Source of the DNA: Amycolatopsis deserti | GTDB lineage: Bacteria; Actinomycetota; Actinomycetes; Mycobacteriales; Pseudonocardiaceae | DNA: 64,000 nucleotides | NCBI RefSeq assembly: GCF_014653945.1 | Contig: NZ_BNAU01000001.1 | Location: 372,001 to 436,000 of the forward strand | Reading direction: 5' to 3' | Shown here: piece after piece, positions 32,441-49,476 of the stretch | Position numbering within the stretch: the first letter of the stretch is position 1 | Layout: each line of letters begins with the position of its first letter | Notes under the pieces: model-generated | Seen by the model: the letters and a program-made list of their open reading frames with translations, nothing else | Database searches by the model: none | What the model was told of the DNA's origin: nothing | Program-made: the position numbers and the translations under genes

Positions 32441-33415
32441 TCAGTTCATCGTCACGGAGAAGCCCGACAGGGTGAAGCGGGCCGGGACGCCGTTGGTGGA
32501 GCAGAACTCGATGCCGTAGCCGATCTGATTCACCGTCGGGTTCGGCGGGATGTAACCGCGGCCGACCGCCCAGCCGATCATCGCCTTGAGGTCGAGGTTG
32601 CCGGAGTACTGGGTGGTCTGCGCGACGAACGCGAGGTAGCCGCCGCCGTCGTACCACACGTCGTAGGTCACGCCGCCCGCCGTGTAGGTGGCGACCTTGT
32701 CGCCGTTGGGCACCTGGTTGTGGTTCTCGGTCCACACCATCAGCTCGGTCACCCCGGGCTGCTGGCCGACGCCGTTGAGCCAGATGTCGTAGGCCACGTC
32801 GTAGATCCCGGTGGCGGGCCCGCGCCCGGCGAAGGTGGAGGTGATCGTCGAGTAGTCGGACAGCGGGGCGCCGTTGAGGTCGTTGATGTCCTTGTGGACG
32901 TTGGGATACGTCTTCACCGACGTCGTGTCGGTCTGGGTGGAGTCGACGTACCAGTTGTCGAAGGAGCAGGCGTGGAGGGTTTCCGGGCCCGCCTCGGCCT
33001 GGTTCCACATGTTGTTGTGCACGTAGTAGCCGCCGTCGGACCAGCCGCCGTCGGGGTCGCTGGTGGTGAACACCGGGTCGGTGCAGGTCCGGTCCGGGGC
33101 CGGGGCAGCCGCGGCGGGCGTGCTCGTGGCGGACACCGACCGCGTCGTGCTCTGGGACGTCCTGCTCTGGGACGTTGTGCTTTGGGACGTCGTGCTTTGG
33201 GACGTCGTGCTTTCCCGCGCCGCGCTGCTGCTCGACGTGCTGGGCGCGCTGCTGCCCGCGGCGGTCGTCGTGGTCGGCGCCGGGGCCGCGCTGGACGAGT
33301 GCGCATGGCTGGCGCGGGAAGCTTGCGCCGCCCACGAACTGCCCGGCTCACAGGCGGTCGTGCTGAGCAGGAGCAGGGGAGCGGCGAGCAGCACCGCCGG
33401 GATCGTGCGTTTCAT
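32441..33415 (-). CDS. GH12-family glycoside hydrolase lipoprotein
   Basis: This 324-residue protein starts MKRTIPAVLLAAPLLLLS with lipobox LSTTAC, so it is a predicted surface lipoprotein. A Ser/Thr/Gln-rich linker (residues about 25-105, with TTSQS repeats) leads to a catalytic domain. Glu224 in ELMVWTE and Glu303 in YGIEFCS fit the GH12 nucleophile and acid/base. GH12 enzymes cleave beta-1,4-glucans or xyloglucan. Membrane anchoring through a long flexible linker is unusual, as most GH12 enzymes are freely secreted. It is convergent with the kinase gene. Confidence 0.85.
   Translation of the reverse strand: MKRTIPAVLLAAPLLLLSTTACEPGSSWAAQASRASHAHSSSAAPAPTTTTAAGSSAPSTSSSSAARESTTSQSTTSQSTTSQSRTSQSTTRSVSATSTPAAAAPAPDRTCTDPVFTTSDPDGGWSDGGYYVHNNMWNQAEAGPETLHACSFDNWYVDSTQTDTTSVKTYPNVHKDINDLNGAPLSDYSTITSTFAGRGPATGIYDVAYDIWLNGVGQQPGVTELMVWTENHNQVPNGDKVATYTAGGVTYDVWYDGGGYLAFVAQTTQYSGNLDLKAMIGWAVGRGYIPPNPTVNQIGYGIEFCSTNGVPARFTLSGFSVTMN
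33147..33206 (-). repeat. Four 15-bp tandem repeats in the GH12 linker
   Basis: Units of 15 bp, such as GTGCTTTGGGACGTC, repeat four times in phase with the reading frame and encode TTSQS-type pentapeptides (one copy RTSQS). In-frame slippage would lengthen or shorten the linker without breaking the enzyme. Confidence 0.8.
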
Positions 33416-33584
33416 GTGTGCGTCTTCCGTACCTGTCGGGTGGTCCCCCAGCCGAACGGTTCGGAAAGCTAGCACAGATAACGGCAAGATCACATCAATG
33501 TCACGGGAAAGTGTCTTCTGGGCCACTTCGCCCGCCGGTGCCAGCACGGTGGAGCACGTCGGGCCGGTGATCTTGGGGGGCGAT

Positions 33585-34691
33585 GTGACCAGGGGACGAG
33601 TGGTGGCGCCGATCCGGCTGGTCCTGGCCGCGAGCCTCGTGCTGGCCGGCTGTGCGACGCCCGATCCGGGACCGCCGGTGCCCGAGCCCGCCGTGACCAC
33701 CGTGGAGTTCGAGAACCGGCTCGCCGAGCACCTGTCCCGCTTCGCGACCGAGGTGCTGGAACCCGACGCGCAGGTGGCCGCTCCGGTGCGCTCGCGCGCC
33801 GCCGGCTGCCCCGGCGGGCCGGACTGGGGCGTCGTGCCGCGGGCGGAGGCGACCGTGACCGCGGGCGAGCAGACCGAGAAGTTCCTCGAAGACCTGCAGA
33901 CCTGGATGGGTCGCAACGGCTTCGAGGACGCGTTCGAGGACGACGACCGCCGCTGGGCGGCCGACGACACCCGGACGGTGACCGGCTCCGGCGGCGACGG
34001 CACCGTGGTCCGCGTGCACCTGGCCCGGAACAGCCCGCGGTTCACCATCACCCTGGCCGGCCCGTGCACGTGGCCGCCGGACCGGCCCGGCGGCCCCCCG
34101 GAGACGGGCGTGCTCGCCCCGTTGCCGCCGCCGTCCGCGCCGTCCTCGCTCGGCGATTCCAGCTACCTCGACCCGGCGGTGTGCCGGTCCCCGAACCTCT
34201 ACGTCCTCAACGACGACGCGCCCGTATACACGGGTCCCGGGCCGCACCCGATGGCGGTCGTGACCTACACCGGCCGGAAGAACTACGACGAGGAGGAGTT
34301 CGTGCACGACGAACTCCTCCTGTCCCGGAGCCTGGCGGCCCCTCACACCTCGGAGAGTTTCCCCGCGAAGTCGGCGCACCTCGTCGTGTGCGTGCACATC
34401 GGGATCACCGGCGACACCGGCCGGGACGTGACCTGCCGCTACACCTCCGAGCCGGCCGGATCGGGCAGCGGCGTCCCGGTCACCTTCGACCTGTACGACA
34501 GCGTCTACCGCGTCGCGGTCCGCGAGGCGCGCACCGGTGCGAAGGTCGCGGAGTTCACCCTCCCCGGAACCCGCGGCGGCGCGGACACCTGCCCGTTCCA
34601 GCTGCAGGGCCGCGATTCCCGCCTCACGCTGGCAGTCGACGACTCGGAGCTGGAACGCCGTCTGCGTCCGGTGTTCGACGGGCGCCGCTGA
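33585..34691 (+). CDS. Predicted lipoprotein of unknown function
   Basis: This 368-residue protein has a signal with lipobox LVLAGC (VAPIRLVLAASLVLAGCATP). Two parts follow: residues about 40-165 with two Cys (RAAGCPGGPDWG, LAGPCTWPP), resembling LppA/DUF-type actinobacterial lipoproteins, and a C-terminal part with PVYTGPGPHPMAVVTYTGRK and several Cys. I do not recognise a named family. The GTG at 33585 was chosen because GGGGGG lies 4 nt before it and it gives a normal signal peptide. It is convergent with the exporter gene, 4 bp apart. Confidence 0.65.
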   Translation: MTRGRVVAPIRLVLAASLVLAGCATPDPGPPVPEPAVTTVEFENRLAEHLSRFATEVLEPDAQVAAPVRSRAAGCPGGPDWGVVPRAEATVTAGEQTEKFLEDLQTWMGRNGFEDAFEDDDRRWAADDTRTVTGSGGDGTVVRVHLARNSPRFTITLAGPCTWPPDRPGGPPETGVLAPLPPPSAPSSLGDSSYLDPAVCRSPNLYVLNDDAPVYTGPGPHPMAVVTYTGRKNYDEEEFVHDELLLSRSLAAPHTSESFPAKSAHLVVCVHIGITGDTGRDVTCRYTSEPAGSGSGVPVTFDLYDSVYRVAVREARTGAKVAEFTLPGTRGGADTCPFQLQGRDSRLTLAVDDSELERRLRPVFDGRR

Positions 34692-34695
34692 GGCG

Positions 34696-36935
<2,240 letters not shown>

Positions 36936-37024
36936 AGCCATTCCCGAATGGCGGATTGCGTGGCCGGGGTTGGGTTGACGTACCGCGCCCGAACGGGGCG
37001 CACGGTGCCGAAAGGGCTCCCGCC

Positions 37025-38233
37025 ATGACCACTGGCCTCCCCGCGTTTCCCGCCGCCGACGAAAGACCGCTCGACACGTGCCTCCGCCTCCGCGAGATCG
37101 CCCCGGTGGTCCGCGCGGAGTTCCCCGGCGGCGTGCCCGCCTACCTCGCGCTCACCCACAACGCGGTCCGGGAGGTCCTCGCCGGCGACAACAAGACGTT
37201 CGCCCGCGATCCCAAGCACTGGCCCGCGCTGCACGACGGCTCCATTCCCGCGGACTGGCCGCTGCGCAGCATCGTCCAGGGCGATCACCTCTCGACCAAG
37301 GACGGCGCCGACCACCGGCGGTTGCGCGGCCTGGTCGGCAAGGCGTTCACCCCGGCGCGGGTGCTCGACCTGGAGCCGCGCATCCAGGCGCTCGTCGAGG
37401 AGCTGCTCGACGGGGTCGTGGCCGCGGGCGACAGGGTGGATCTGGTGCCCTCGTTCACCGAGGTGCTGCCGATGGCGGTGATCTGCGAGCTGTTCGGCGT
37501 GCCCGGCCCGGAGCGGATGCGGTTGCGGAGGTGGACCGCCACGCTGCTGGCCCACACCACCCCGGCGGAGGAGGCGTTCGCGACGCAGGAAGCCCTGATG
37601 GCCTACCTGCGGGACCTGGTGGAGCGGAAGAAGGCCCAGCCCGGCGACGACCTGACCACCAGCCTGGTCCAGGCCCGCGACGAAGGCGACCAGCTCACCA
37701 CCGACGAGCTGGTCGGCGTGCTGTGGCTGATGCTGATCGCCGGCCACGAGACCACCGTCCACCTGCTCGGCAACGCCGTCATCGCGCTGTCGCGGAACCC
37801 GGGCCAGCTCGAACTGGCGAAGCGCGAGGACCGCTGGGCCGACGTCGTCGAGGAGACGATCCGCTACCGCCACTCGGTGATGATGACCAGCTTCCGCTTC
37901 ACCCTGGCGGACGTGACCATCGCGGGCGTGGACATCCCGAAGGGCAACGCGGTTGGCGTGGTCTACCAGGCGTGCGGGCTCGACCCGGAGGTGTACGGCG
38001 AGACCGCGGGGGAGTTCGACATCACCCGCGAGCAGGGCGCGAACCTGGGGTTCGGCCACGGCCCGCGGTACTGCATCGGCGCGCCGCTGGCACGCCTGGA
38101 GAGCCGGCTGGCGCTGGCCGCGCTGTACCGGCGGCTGCCCGGTCTGACCCTGGCCGTCGATCCGGACGACATCCCGTACTCGCCGTCGTTCTTCACGATC
38201 GGCCCGCTGTCGATCCCGGTGAACCTGGGCTGA
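37025..38233 (+). CDS. Cytochrome P450
   Basis: This 402-residue bacterial P450 has the I-helix motif AGHETTVHLLGNAV, the ExxR helix (EETIRYRHSVMM) and the heme loop FGHGPRYCIGAPLARLE with Cys350. It resembles CYP107/CYP105-like monooxygenases of actinomycetes. No ferredoxin or reductase gene is adjacent, so redox partners come from elsewhere. It is divergent from tetR, and the twin operators end about 90 bp before its ATG, so joint control is possible. AAAGGG precedes the start. Confidence 0.9.
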   Translation: MTTGLPAFPAADERPLDTCLRLREIAPVVRAEFPGGVPAYLALTHNAVREVLAGDNKTFARDPKHWPALHDGSIPADWPLRSIVQGDHLSTKDGADHRRLRGLVGKAFTPARVLDLEPRIQALVEELLDGVVAAGDRVDLVPSFTEVLPMAVICELFGVPGPERMRLRRWTATLLAHTTPAEEAFATQEALMAYLRDLVERKKAQPGDDLTTSLVQARDEGDQLTTDELVGVLWLMLIAGHETTVHLLGNAVIALSRNPGQLELAKREDRWADVVEETIRYRHSVMMTSFRFTLADVTIAGVDIPKGNAVGVVYQACGLDPEVYGETAGEFDITREQGANLGFGHGPRYCIGAPLARLESRLALAALYRRLPGLTLAVDPDDIPYSPSFFTIGPLSIPVNLG

Positions 38234-38239
38234 CCGGAC

Positions 38240-38263
38240 GGGGGGCGAGGTGCCTCGCCCCCC
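38240..38263. terminator. Bidirectional hairpin between the P450 gene and argG
   Basis: GGGGGGCGAGG (38240-38250) pairs with CCTCGCCCCCC (38253-38263), a perfect 11-bp stem with a minimal 2-nt centre. It lies between two convergent genes and has no T-run, the common actinobacterial form. Confidence 0.7.
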
Positions 38264-38269
38264 GGACCG

Positions 38270-45000
<6,731 letters not shown>

Positions 45001-45007
45001 GCCCCCT

Positions 45008-45042
45008 CCTTCGCCGCGGCGAAGGCATCTTCTCACGAAGAT
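45008..45042 (-). promoter_or_regulatory. Two hairpins in the VWA-NACHT leader
   Basis: CCTTCGCCGCGGCGAAGG (45008-45025) is a perfect 18-bp palindrome whose arm on the message reaches into the NACHT ribosome site. ATCTTC-tcac-GAAGAT (45027-45042) is a second perfect stem with a 4-nt loop. Together they fill more than half of the 65-bp gap. They could lower NACHT translation or mark RNA processing. Confidence 0.6.
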
Positions 45043-45065
45043 CGGTTGTGGCGGGACGGAACGCG

Positions 45066-46217
45066 CTAGTCCGCGGCCGCGGCGGTGGGGATGTCGTTCG
45101 CCGCGGCCCAGGCCGCCACGTCCTGCCGCTGGATCGCCGCTGCCATCAGGTCCGGGAACACCTCCGGCGTGCAGGCGAACGCCGGGATCCCGAGCGCCGC
45201 CAGGGCCGCCGCGTTGTCGTGGTCGTACGCCGGTGCTCCGTCGTCGCTCAGGGCCAGCAGGCAGATCACCTGCACGCCGTCGGCCTTCAGCGCCTGCGCG
45301 CGCTGCAGCATTTCCTCTTCGTTGCCGCCCTCGAAGAGGTCGCTGATCAGCACCAGCACCGTGTCCCGCGGGGCGTCGATCCGGGTCTGGCAGTACGCCA
45401 GCGCCGCGTTGATGTCCGTGCCGCCGCCCAGCTGGACCCCGAACAGCAGCTCCACCGGGTCGGACACCGACTCGGTCAGATCCGCCACCGCGGTGTCGAA
45501 CGCGATCACCTGCGTGCGCAGCGACCGGATCGACGCCAGCACCGCCCCGAAGACGCTCGCGTACACCACCGACGCCGCCATCGACCCGCTCTGGTCCAGG
45601 CACAGCACGATCTGCCTGCTCACGCTCGGCAGCCGCCGCCCGAAACCCACCAGCCGTTCCGGCACCACGGTGCGCTGCTCGGGCTGGTAGTGCTTCAGGT
45701 TCGCCAGGATCGTGCGGTTCCAGTCGATGTCACCGTGCCGTGGGCGGCTCGTGCGGTTGGCCCGGTGCAGCGCCCCGCTCACCGCCTGCCGCGTTGGTTG
45801 CGCCAGCCGCTTCTCCAGGTCCTCGACGACCTGGCGCACCACCGCCCGCGCGGTTTCTCGCGACCGCTCGGGGATGGCGCGGTTGAGCGACAACAGCGTG
45901 CCCACCAGGTGCACGTCCGGCTGCACCGACTCCAGCATCTCCGGCTCCAGCAGCAACTGCCGCAGCCCCAGCCGCTCCATCGCGTCGCGCTGCATGACCT
46001 GCACCACCGAGCTGGGGAAGTAGCCGCGGATGTCGCCCAGCCACCGCGCCACCCGCGGGGACGATCCGCCCAGCCCGCCGCGGCGGTCCTTCTCCTTGTC
46101 GTACAACGCCTCCAGCGTCGCGTCCCGCTGGGCGTCCACACCGGACAGCGACACCCCGGTGCCGTCGGCGTCCTGCCCGCCGAGCATCATCCGCCACCGC
46201 CGCAACCGGTCGCTCAT
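45066..46217 (-). CDS. VWA-domain protein of the MoxR-linked operon
   Basis: This 383-residue protein has an N-terminal helical region (SDRLRRWRMMLGGQDADGTG; LYDKEKDRRGGLGGSSPRVA) and a C-terminal von Willebrand A domain. The MIDAS motif DQSGSM is near residue 207, with TDIN in GVQLGGGTDINAAL and the acidic LISDLFEGG near residue 300. VWA proteins bind divalent metal and partner with MoxR AAA+ ATPases to remodel target proteins. Its ATG overlaps the DUF5682 stop by 4 bp. It is the last gene of the tightly overlapped five-gene block. Confidence 0.9.
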   Translation of the reverse strand: MSDRLRRWRMMLGGQDADGTGVSLSGVDAQRDATLEALYDKEKDRRGGLGGSSPRVARWLGDIRGYFPSSVVQVMQRDAMERLGLRQLLLEPEMLESVQPDVHLVGTLLSLNRAIPERSRETARAVVRQVVEDLEKRLAQPTRQAVSGALHRANRTSRPRHGDIDWNRTILANLKHYQPEQRTVVPERLVGFGRRLPSVSRQIVLCLDQSGSMAASVVYASVFGAVLASIRSLRTQVIAFDTAVADLTESVSDPVELLFGVQLGGGTDINAALAYCQTRIDAPRDTVLVLISDLFEGGNEEEMLQRAQALKADGVQVICLLALSDDGAPAYDHDNAAALAALGIPAFACTPEVFPDLMAAAIQRQDVAAWAAANDIPTAAAAD

Positions 46218-48400
46218 CCCAGCAGCTCCAGGATCCGCGGCACCACCAGGGCCGCCCGCTCGTGGTCCAGGTCCTCGTCCGCCGCGCGCACCCCGGACGC
46301 GCCCTCGCCCCGGTCGAGGCGCTTCACCCGCAGCCCGATCTCCCGCCGCTCGGTCGCGGTGAACTCGGCGAACGTCCGGCGCAGCAACGGCAGCAGGTGG
46401 TCGAACACGTCCTCGCCCACCCCGGTGGCCCACCGGTCGACGATCTCCAGCAGCTCCGGCTCGTGCACCAGCAACGCCGCCTCCCCGGACAGGAAACCCT
46501 CCAGCCAGCCCGCGGCCTGTGTGGCGTCCGCGGCCAGGGACAGCTGCCGCGACAACCGGCCCGCGGCGTCGGTCACGTCGAGCAGCCCGGCGTCCAGCAG
46601 CAGCCGCACCGCGCGGCCGGCGATCAGCCCGGGCACGCCGAGCCGGTCGGCGACCGTCCGCAGCGCGCCGTACCAGACGTCCCGCAGCTCCCGCTGGTCG
46701 AGCAGCCCGATGCCGCGCTGCACACCGTCGAGCAGCTGCCGCACCTCACGCCCGGCGTCTTCGTCGAGACCCGCGCACGCGGCGGGCAGCCCGACCGCGA
46801 TGCGCGTGACCACCCCGGTCAGCACGCGCTGCACCAGCTCGGTGTCGGCGCGGCGCACGTTGCCGTAGCGGCGGACGCGTGCCATCGGCTCCACCGCCGC
46901 CATCAGGCGCGTGGTGTCGTGCTGGCGCGCCGCGCGCTCGTCCAGCGCCGCGAGCACACCCGCCAGCGCCTCCGGCAGATCCGCCGTCAACGTGTCTTCC
47001 ACGAGCGCGCTCAGCTCCGCGATGTCGGCCTCGGCGGTGCGGTGCGCCACGACGGCCGTCGCCGCGGACTCGATCGTGGTGCCGTGCCCGCTCGCCTCGA
47101 TCAGCGCCACCGCCAGCTCCGGGTGCCACTGCAGCACCCACGACTCGCGGAACGTGCCCTTCGTGCGCGAGGTCTCCGCCGGCTCACCCCACCGCACGCC
47201 GAGCAGCAGCAGCCGGTGCAGCAGCTTGCTGCGTTCCAGGTGCGTCGGCGTGCGCAGGTCCAGGTCCAGCGGCTGCTCGGCCGCGCTCTGCTTGAGCCGC
47301 AACCGTTTCCGCGTCGCCTCCAGGTCCTTGGCCAGCGGCACCATCGGCGTCTCGGCGGGCACGCGGCCGAGGATGTCGCCGACCAGCAGCTCGCGGGCGA
47401 CCAGCCGCATCGGGACCTCCGACCCTCCACAGAGGACCGCCTGACAGGCTTCCAGCACCTCGGGCAGCCCGGGGTGGGGCCGGTTGCGCAGCACGGCGAG
47501 CGCGTCGGCGAGCCGGACCGCTTCGATCACCGCGGCCGGGGACACGTCGTGCTGCTCGCGGCGCAGCAGGTGCGCCACCCGCACCAGCCAGCGGCCCACC
47601 GCCTCGTCCCGGGCGGTGGTGAACAGGTGGTGGTACCAGCCGGGGGAGGAGATCCCGGCGCCGTAGCCGCTGGCGAAGGCCAGCCGCGACGACGTCCACG
47701 GCACCCAGGTCGCGGCGACCTTCGTCGTGCGCAGTCCCTTGAGCAGCCGGTTGTCCGCGGCCTGCGACGGGAAGTCCGATGGCACCAGCACCGGCGCGTG
47801 CCAGGCGCCGCACACCACCGCGACGGTTTCGGCGCCGCCGCGGATGACCGCACGCAGCACCCGCCGCATCGCGGCTTCGCGGCGTTGCGTGCGCAGATCC
47901 GGCACGTGCCCTTCGCGCAGCGCGCGCATGGCGTCCAGCAGCGCGTCGAACACCTCCAGCCCGTGGTAGCGCAGCTCGACCGCGTCCTCCCACCAGCGCT
48001 CCGGATCGTCGTAGCCGGCGGCCCCGGCCAGGGTCGCGATCGGGTCGATCGGCGGCTCGGCTTCCGGGTCGTTTTCGTCCTCCAGCACCAGCGCGACGTT
48101 CGCGGGCAGGTCGAGGAACCGCACCTGCCTGCCGTGCTCCAGCGCCCACCGCAGCGCCACCCACTCCGGGGAGAACACCGCCATCGGGTAGAACGCGGCG
48201 GTCGCGGGCCGGTCGGCCGCGTACACCAGCCCGGCCACCGGCGGCCGCATGCCCGCCGCGGCGGCGAGCGGGGCGACCGCGTCCAGCTCCGGCGGCCCCT
48301 CGATCAGCACCACCTCGGGATCGAGGCGGCCCAGGGCGTCGGCCACCGCGCGGGCCGAACCCGGCCCGTGGTGGCGGATGCCCAGGACGTGGACGGTCAC
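46214..48400 (-). CDS. DUF5682-family protein
   Basis: This 728-residue protein starts VTVHVLGIRHHGPGSARAVA and has PEVVLIEGPPELDAVAPLAA next, then a conserved VAVVCGAWHAPVL near residue 195. The paired His and the acidic EGP motif recall the TraB/TIKI/EreA-ChaN hydrolase superfamily, so a metal-dependent hydrolase is possible; this is inference. The C-terminal two-thirds are mainly helical. The GTG at 48400 overlaps the MoxR stop (GTGA). DUF5682 is typically found in this MoxR/VWA neighbourhood. Confidence 0.82.
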   Translation of the reverse strand: MTVHVLGIRHHGPGSARAVADALGRLDPEVVLIEGPPELDAVAPLAAAAGMRPPVAGLVYAADRPATAAFYPMAVFSPEWVALRWALEHGRQVRFLDLPANVALVLEDENDPEAEPPIDPIATLAGAAGYDDPERWWEDAVELRYHGLEVFDALLDAMRALREGHVPDLRTQRREAAMRRVLRAVIRGGAETVAVVCGAWHAPVLVPSDFPSQAADNRLLKGLRTTKVAATWVPWTSSRLAFASGYGAGISSPGWYHHLFTTARDEAVGRWLVRVAHLLRREQHDVSPAAVIEAVRLADALAVLRNRPHPGLPEVLEACQAVLCGGSEVPMRLVARELLVGDILGRVPAETPMVPLAKDLEATRKRLRLKQSAAEQPLDLDLRTPTHLERSKLLHRLLLLGVRWGEPAETSRTKGTFRESWVLQWHPELAVALIEASGHGTTIESAATAVVAHRTAEADIAELSALVEDTLTADLPEALAGVLAALDERAARQHDTTRLMAAVEPMARVRRYGNVRRADTELVQRVLTGVVTRIAVGLPAACAGLDEDAGREVRQLLDGVQRGIGLLDQRELRDVWYGALRTVADRLGVPGLIAGRAVRLLLDAGLLDVTDAAGRLSRQLSLAADATQAAGWLEGFLSGEAALLVHEPELLEIVDRWATGVGEDVFDHLLPLLRRTFAEFTATERREIGLRVKRLDRGEGASGVRAADEDLDHERAALVVPRILELLG

Positions 48401-49476
48401 ACCAGTTCCCGGCACGCGCGGTAGAGGTCGGACCACGGCTTGCGCTCGCGGACCACGGTCTCCAGGTACTCCTGCCACACGATCCGGTCCTGCACCGGGT
48501 CCTTGACCACCGCGCCGTGCAGGCCGGCCGCCACGTCGTCGGCCCGCACCACGCCGTCGCCGAAGTGCGTGGCCAGGGCGATCCCGTTGGTCATCACCGA
48601 GATCGCCTCGGCGGTGGACAGCGTGCCGGACGGCGACTTGATCTTGGTGCGGCCGTCGGTGGTGACCCCGTCGCGCAGCTCGCGGAACACCGTGACCACA
48701 CGGCGGATCTCGTCGATGTTCTCCGCCCCGGCCGGCAGCTGCAGCGACCGGCCCAGCTGCTCGACCCGCAGGCGGACGATCTCCACTTCGGACTCCGCGT
48801 CGTCCGGCAGCGGCAGCACCACCACGTTGAAGCGGCGCTTGAGCGCGGCGGACAGGTCGTTCACACCGCGGTCGCGGTCGTTGGCCGTGGCGATCACGTT
48901 GAAGCCGGCCAGCGCCTGCACCTCGCTGTCCAGCTCCGGGATCGGCAGGGTCTTCTCGCTGAGGATGGTGATCAGCGCGTCCTGCACGTCGGAGGGGATG
49001 CGGGTCAGCTCCTCGATCCGCGCGATACCGCCGGTCTCCATCGCGCGCAGCACCGGGCTGGCCACCAGCGCCTTGGGCGAGGGGCCTTCGGCGAGCAGGC
49101 GCGCGTAGTTCCAGCCGTAGCGGATCGCCTCCTCCGCGGTGCCGGACGTGCCCTGCACCAGCTGCGTCGAGTCGCCGGAGATCGCCGCGGCCAGGTGCTC
49201 GGACAGCCACGTCTTCGCCGTGCCGGGCACGCCCAGCAGGAGCAGCGCGCGGTCGGTGGCGAGCGTGGCGATCGCGACCTCGACCAGCCGCCGCGCCCCG
49301 AGGTACTTCGGCGTGATCGGGGTGCCGTCCGGGGCTTCGCCGCCCAGGACGTAGGTGGCGACCGCCCACGGCGACAGCTTCCAGTTCGGCGGCCGGGGCC
49401 GGTCGTCGGCGGCCGCGAGCGCGGCCAGCTCGTCGGCGTGCTGCTGCTCGGCGTGTGCTCTCAGCACATCCGTCAT
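48397..49476 (-). CDS. MoxR-family AAA+ ATPase
   Basis: This 359-residue ATPase has Walker A LLLLGVPGTAKTWLSEHLAA (about residues 75-94), a Walker B in which GGIARIEELTR replaces the usual GGIVFIDEINR (Asp to Glu), sensor 1 FNVIATANDRDRGVNDLS and arginine-finger region ALKRRFNVVVLPLP. MoxR ATPases work with VWA proteins as chaperone-like remodelers. The ATG at 49476 overlaps the DUF5691 stop by 4 bp. It is the energy-supplying core of the five-gene block. Confidence 0.92.
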   Translation of the reverse strand: MTDVLRAHAEQQHADELAALAAADDRPRPPNWKLSPWAVATYVLGGEAPDGTPITPKYLGARRLVEVAIATLATDRALLLLGVPGTAKTWLSEHLAAAISGDSTQLVQGTSGTAEEAIRYGWNYARLLAEGPSPKALVASPVLRAMETGGIARIEELTRIPSDVQDALITILSEKTLPIPELDSEVQALAGFNVIATANDRDRGVNDLSAALKRRFNVVVLPLPDDAESEVEIVRLRVEQLGRSLQLPAGAENIDEIRRVVTVFRELRDGVTTDGRTKIKSPSGTLSTAEAISVMTNGIALATHFGDGVVRADDVAAGLHGAVVKDPVQDRIVWQEYLETVVRERKPWSDLYRACRELV

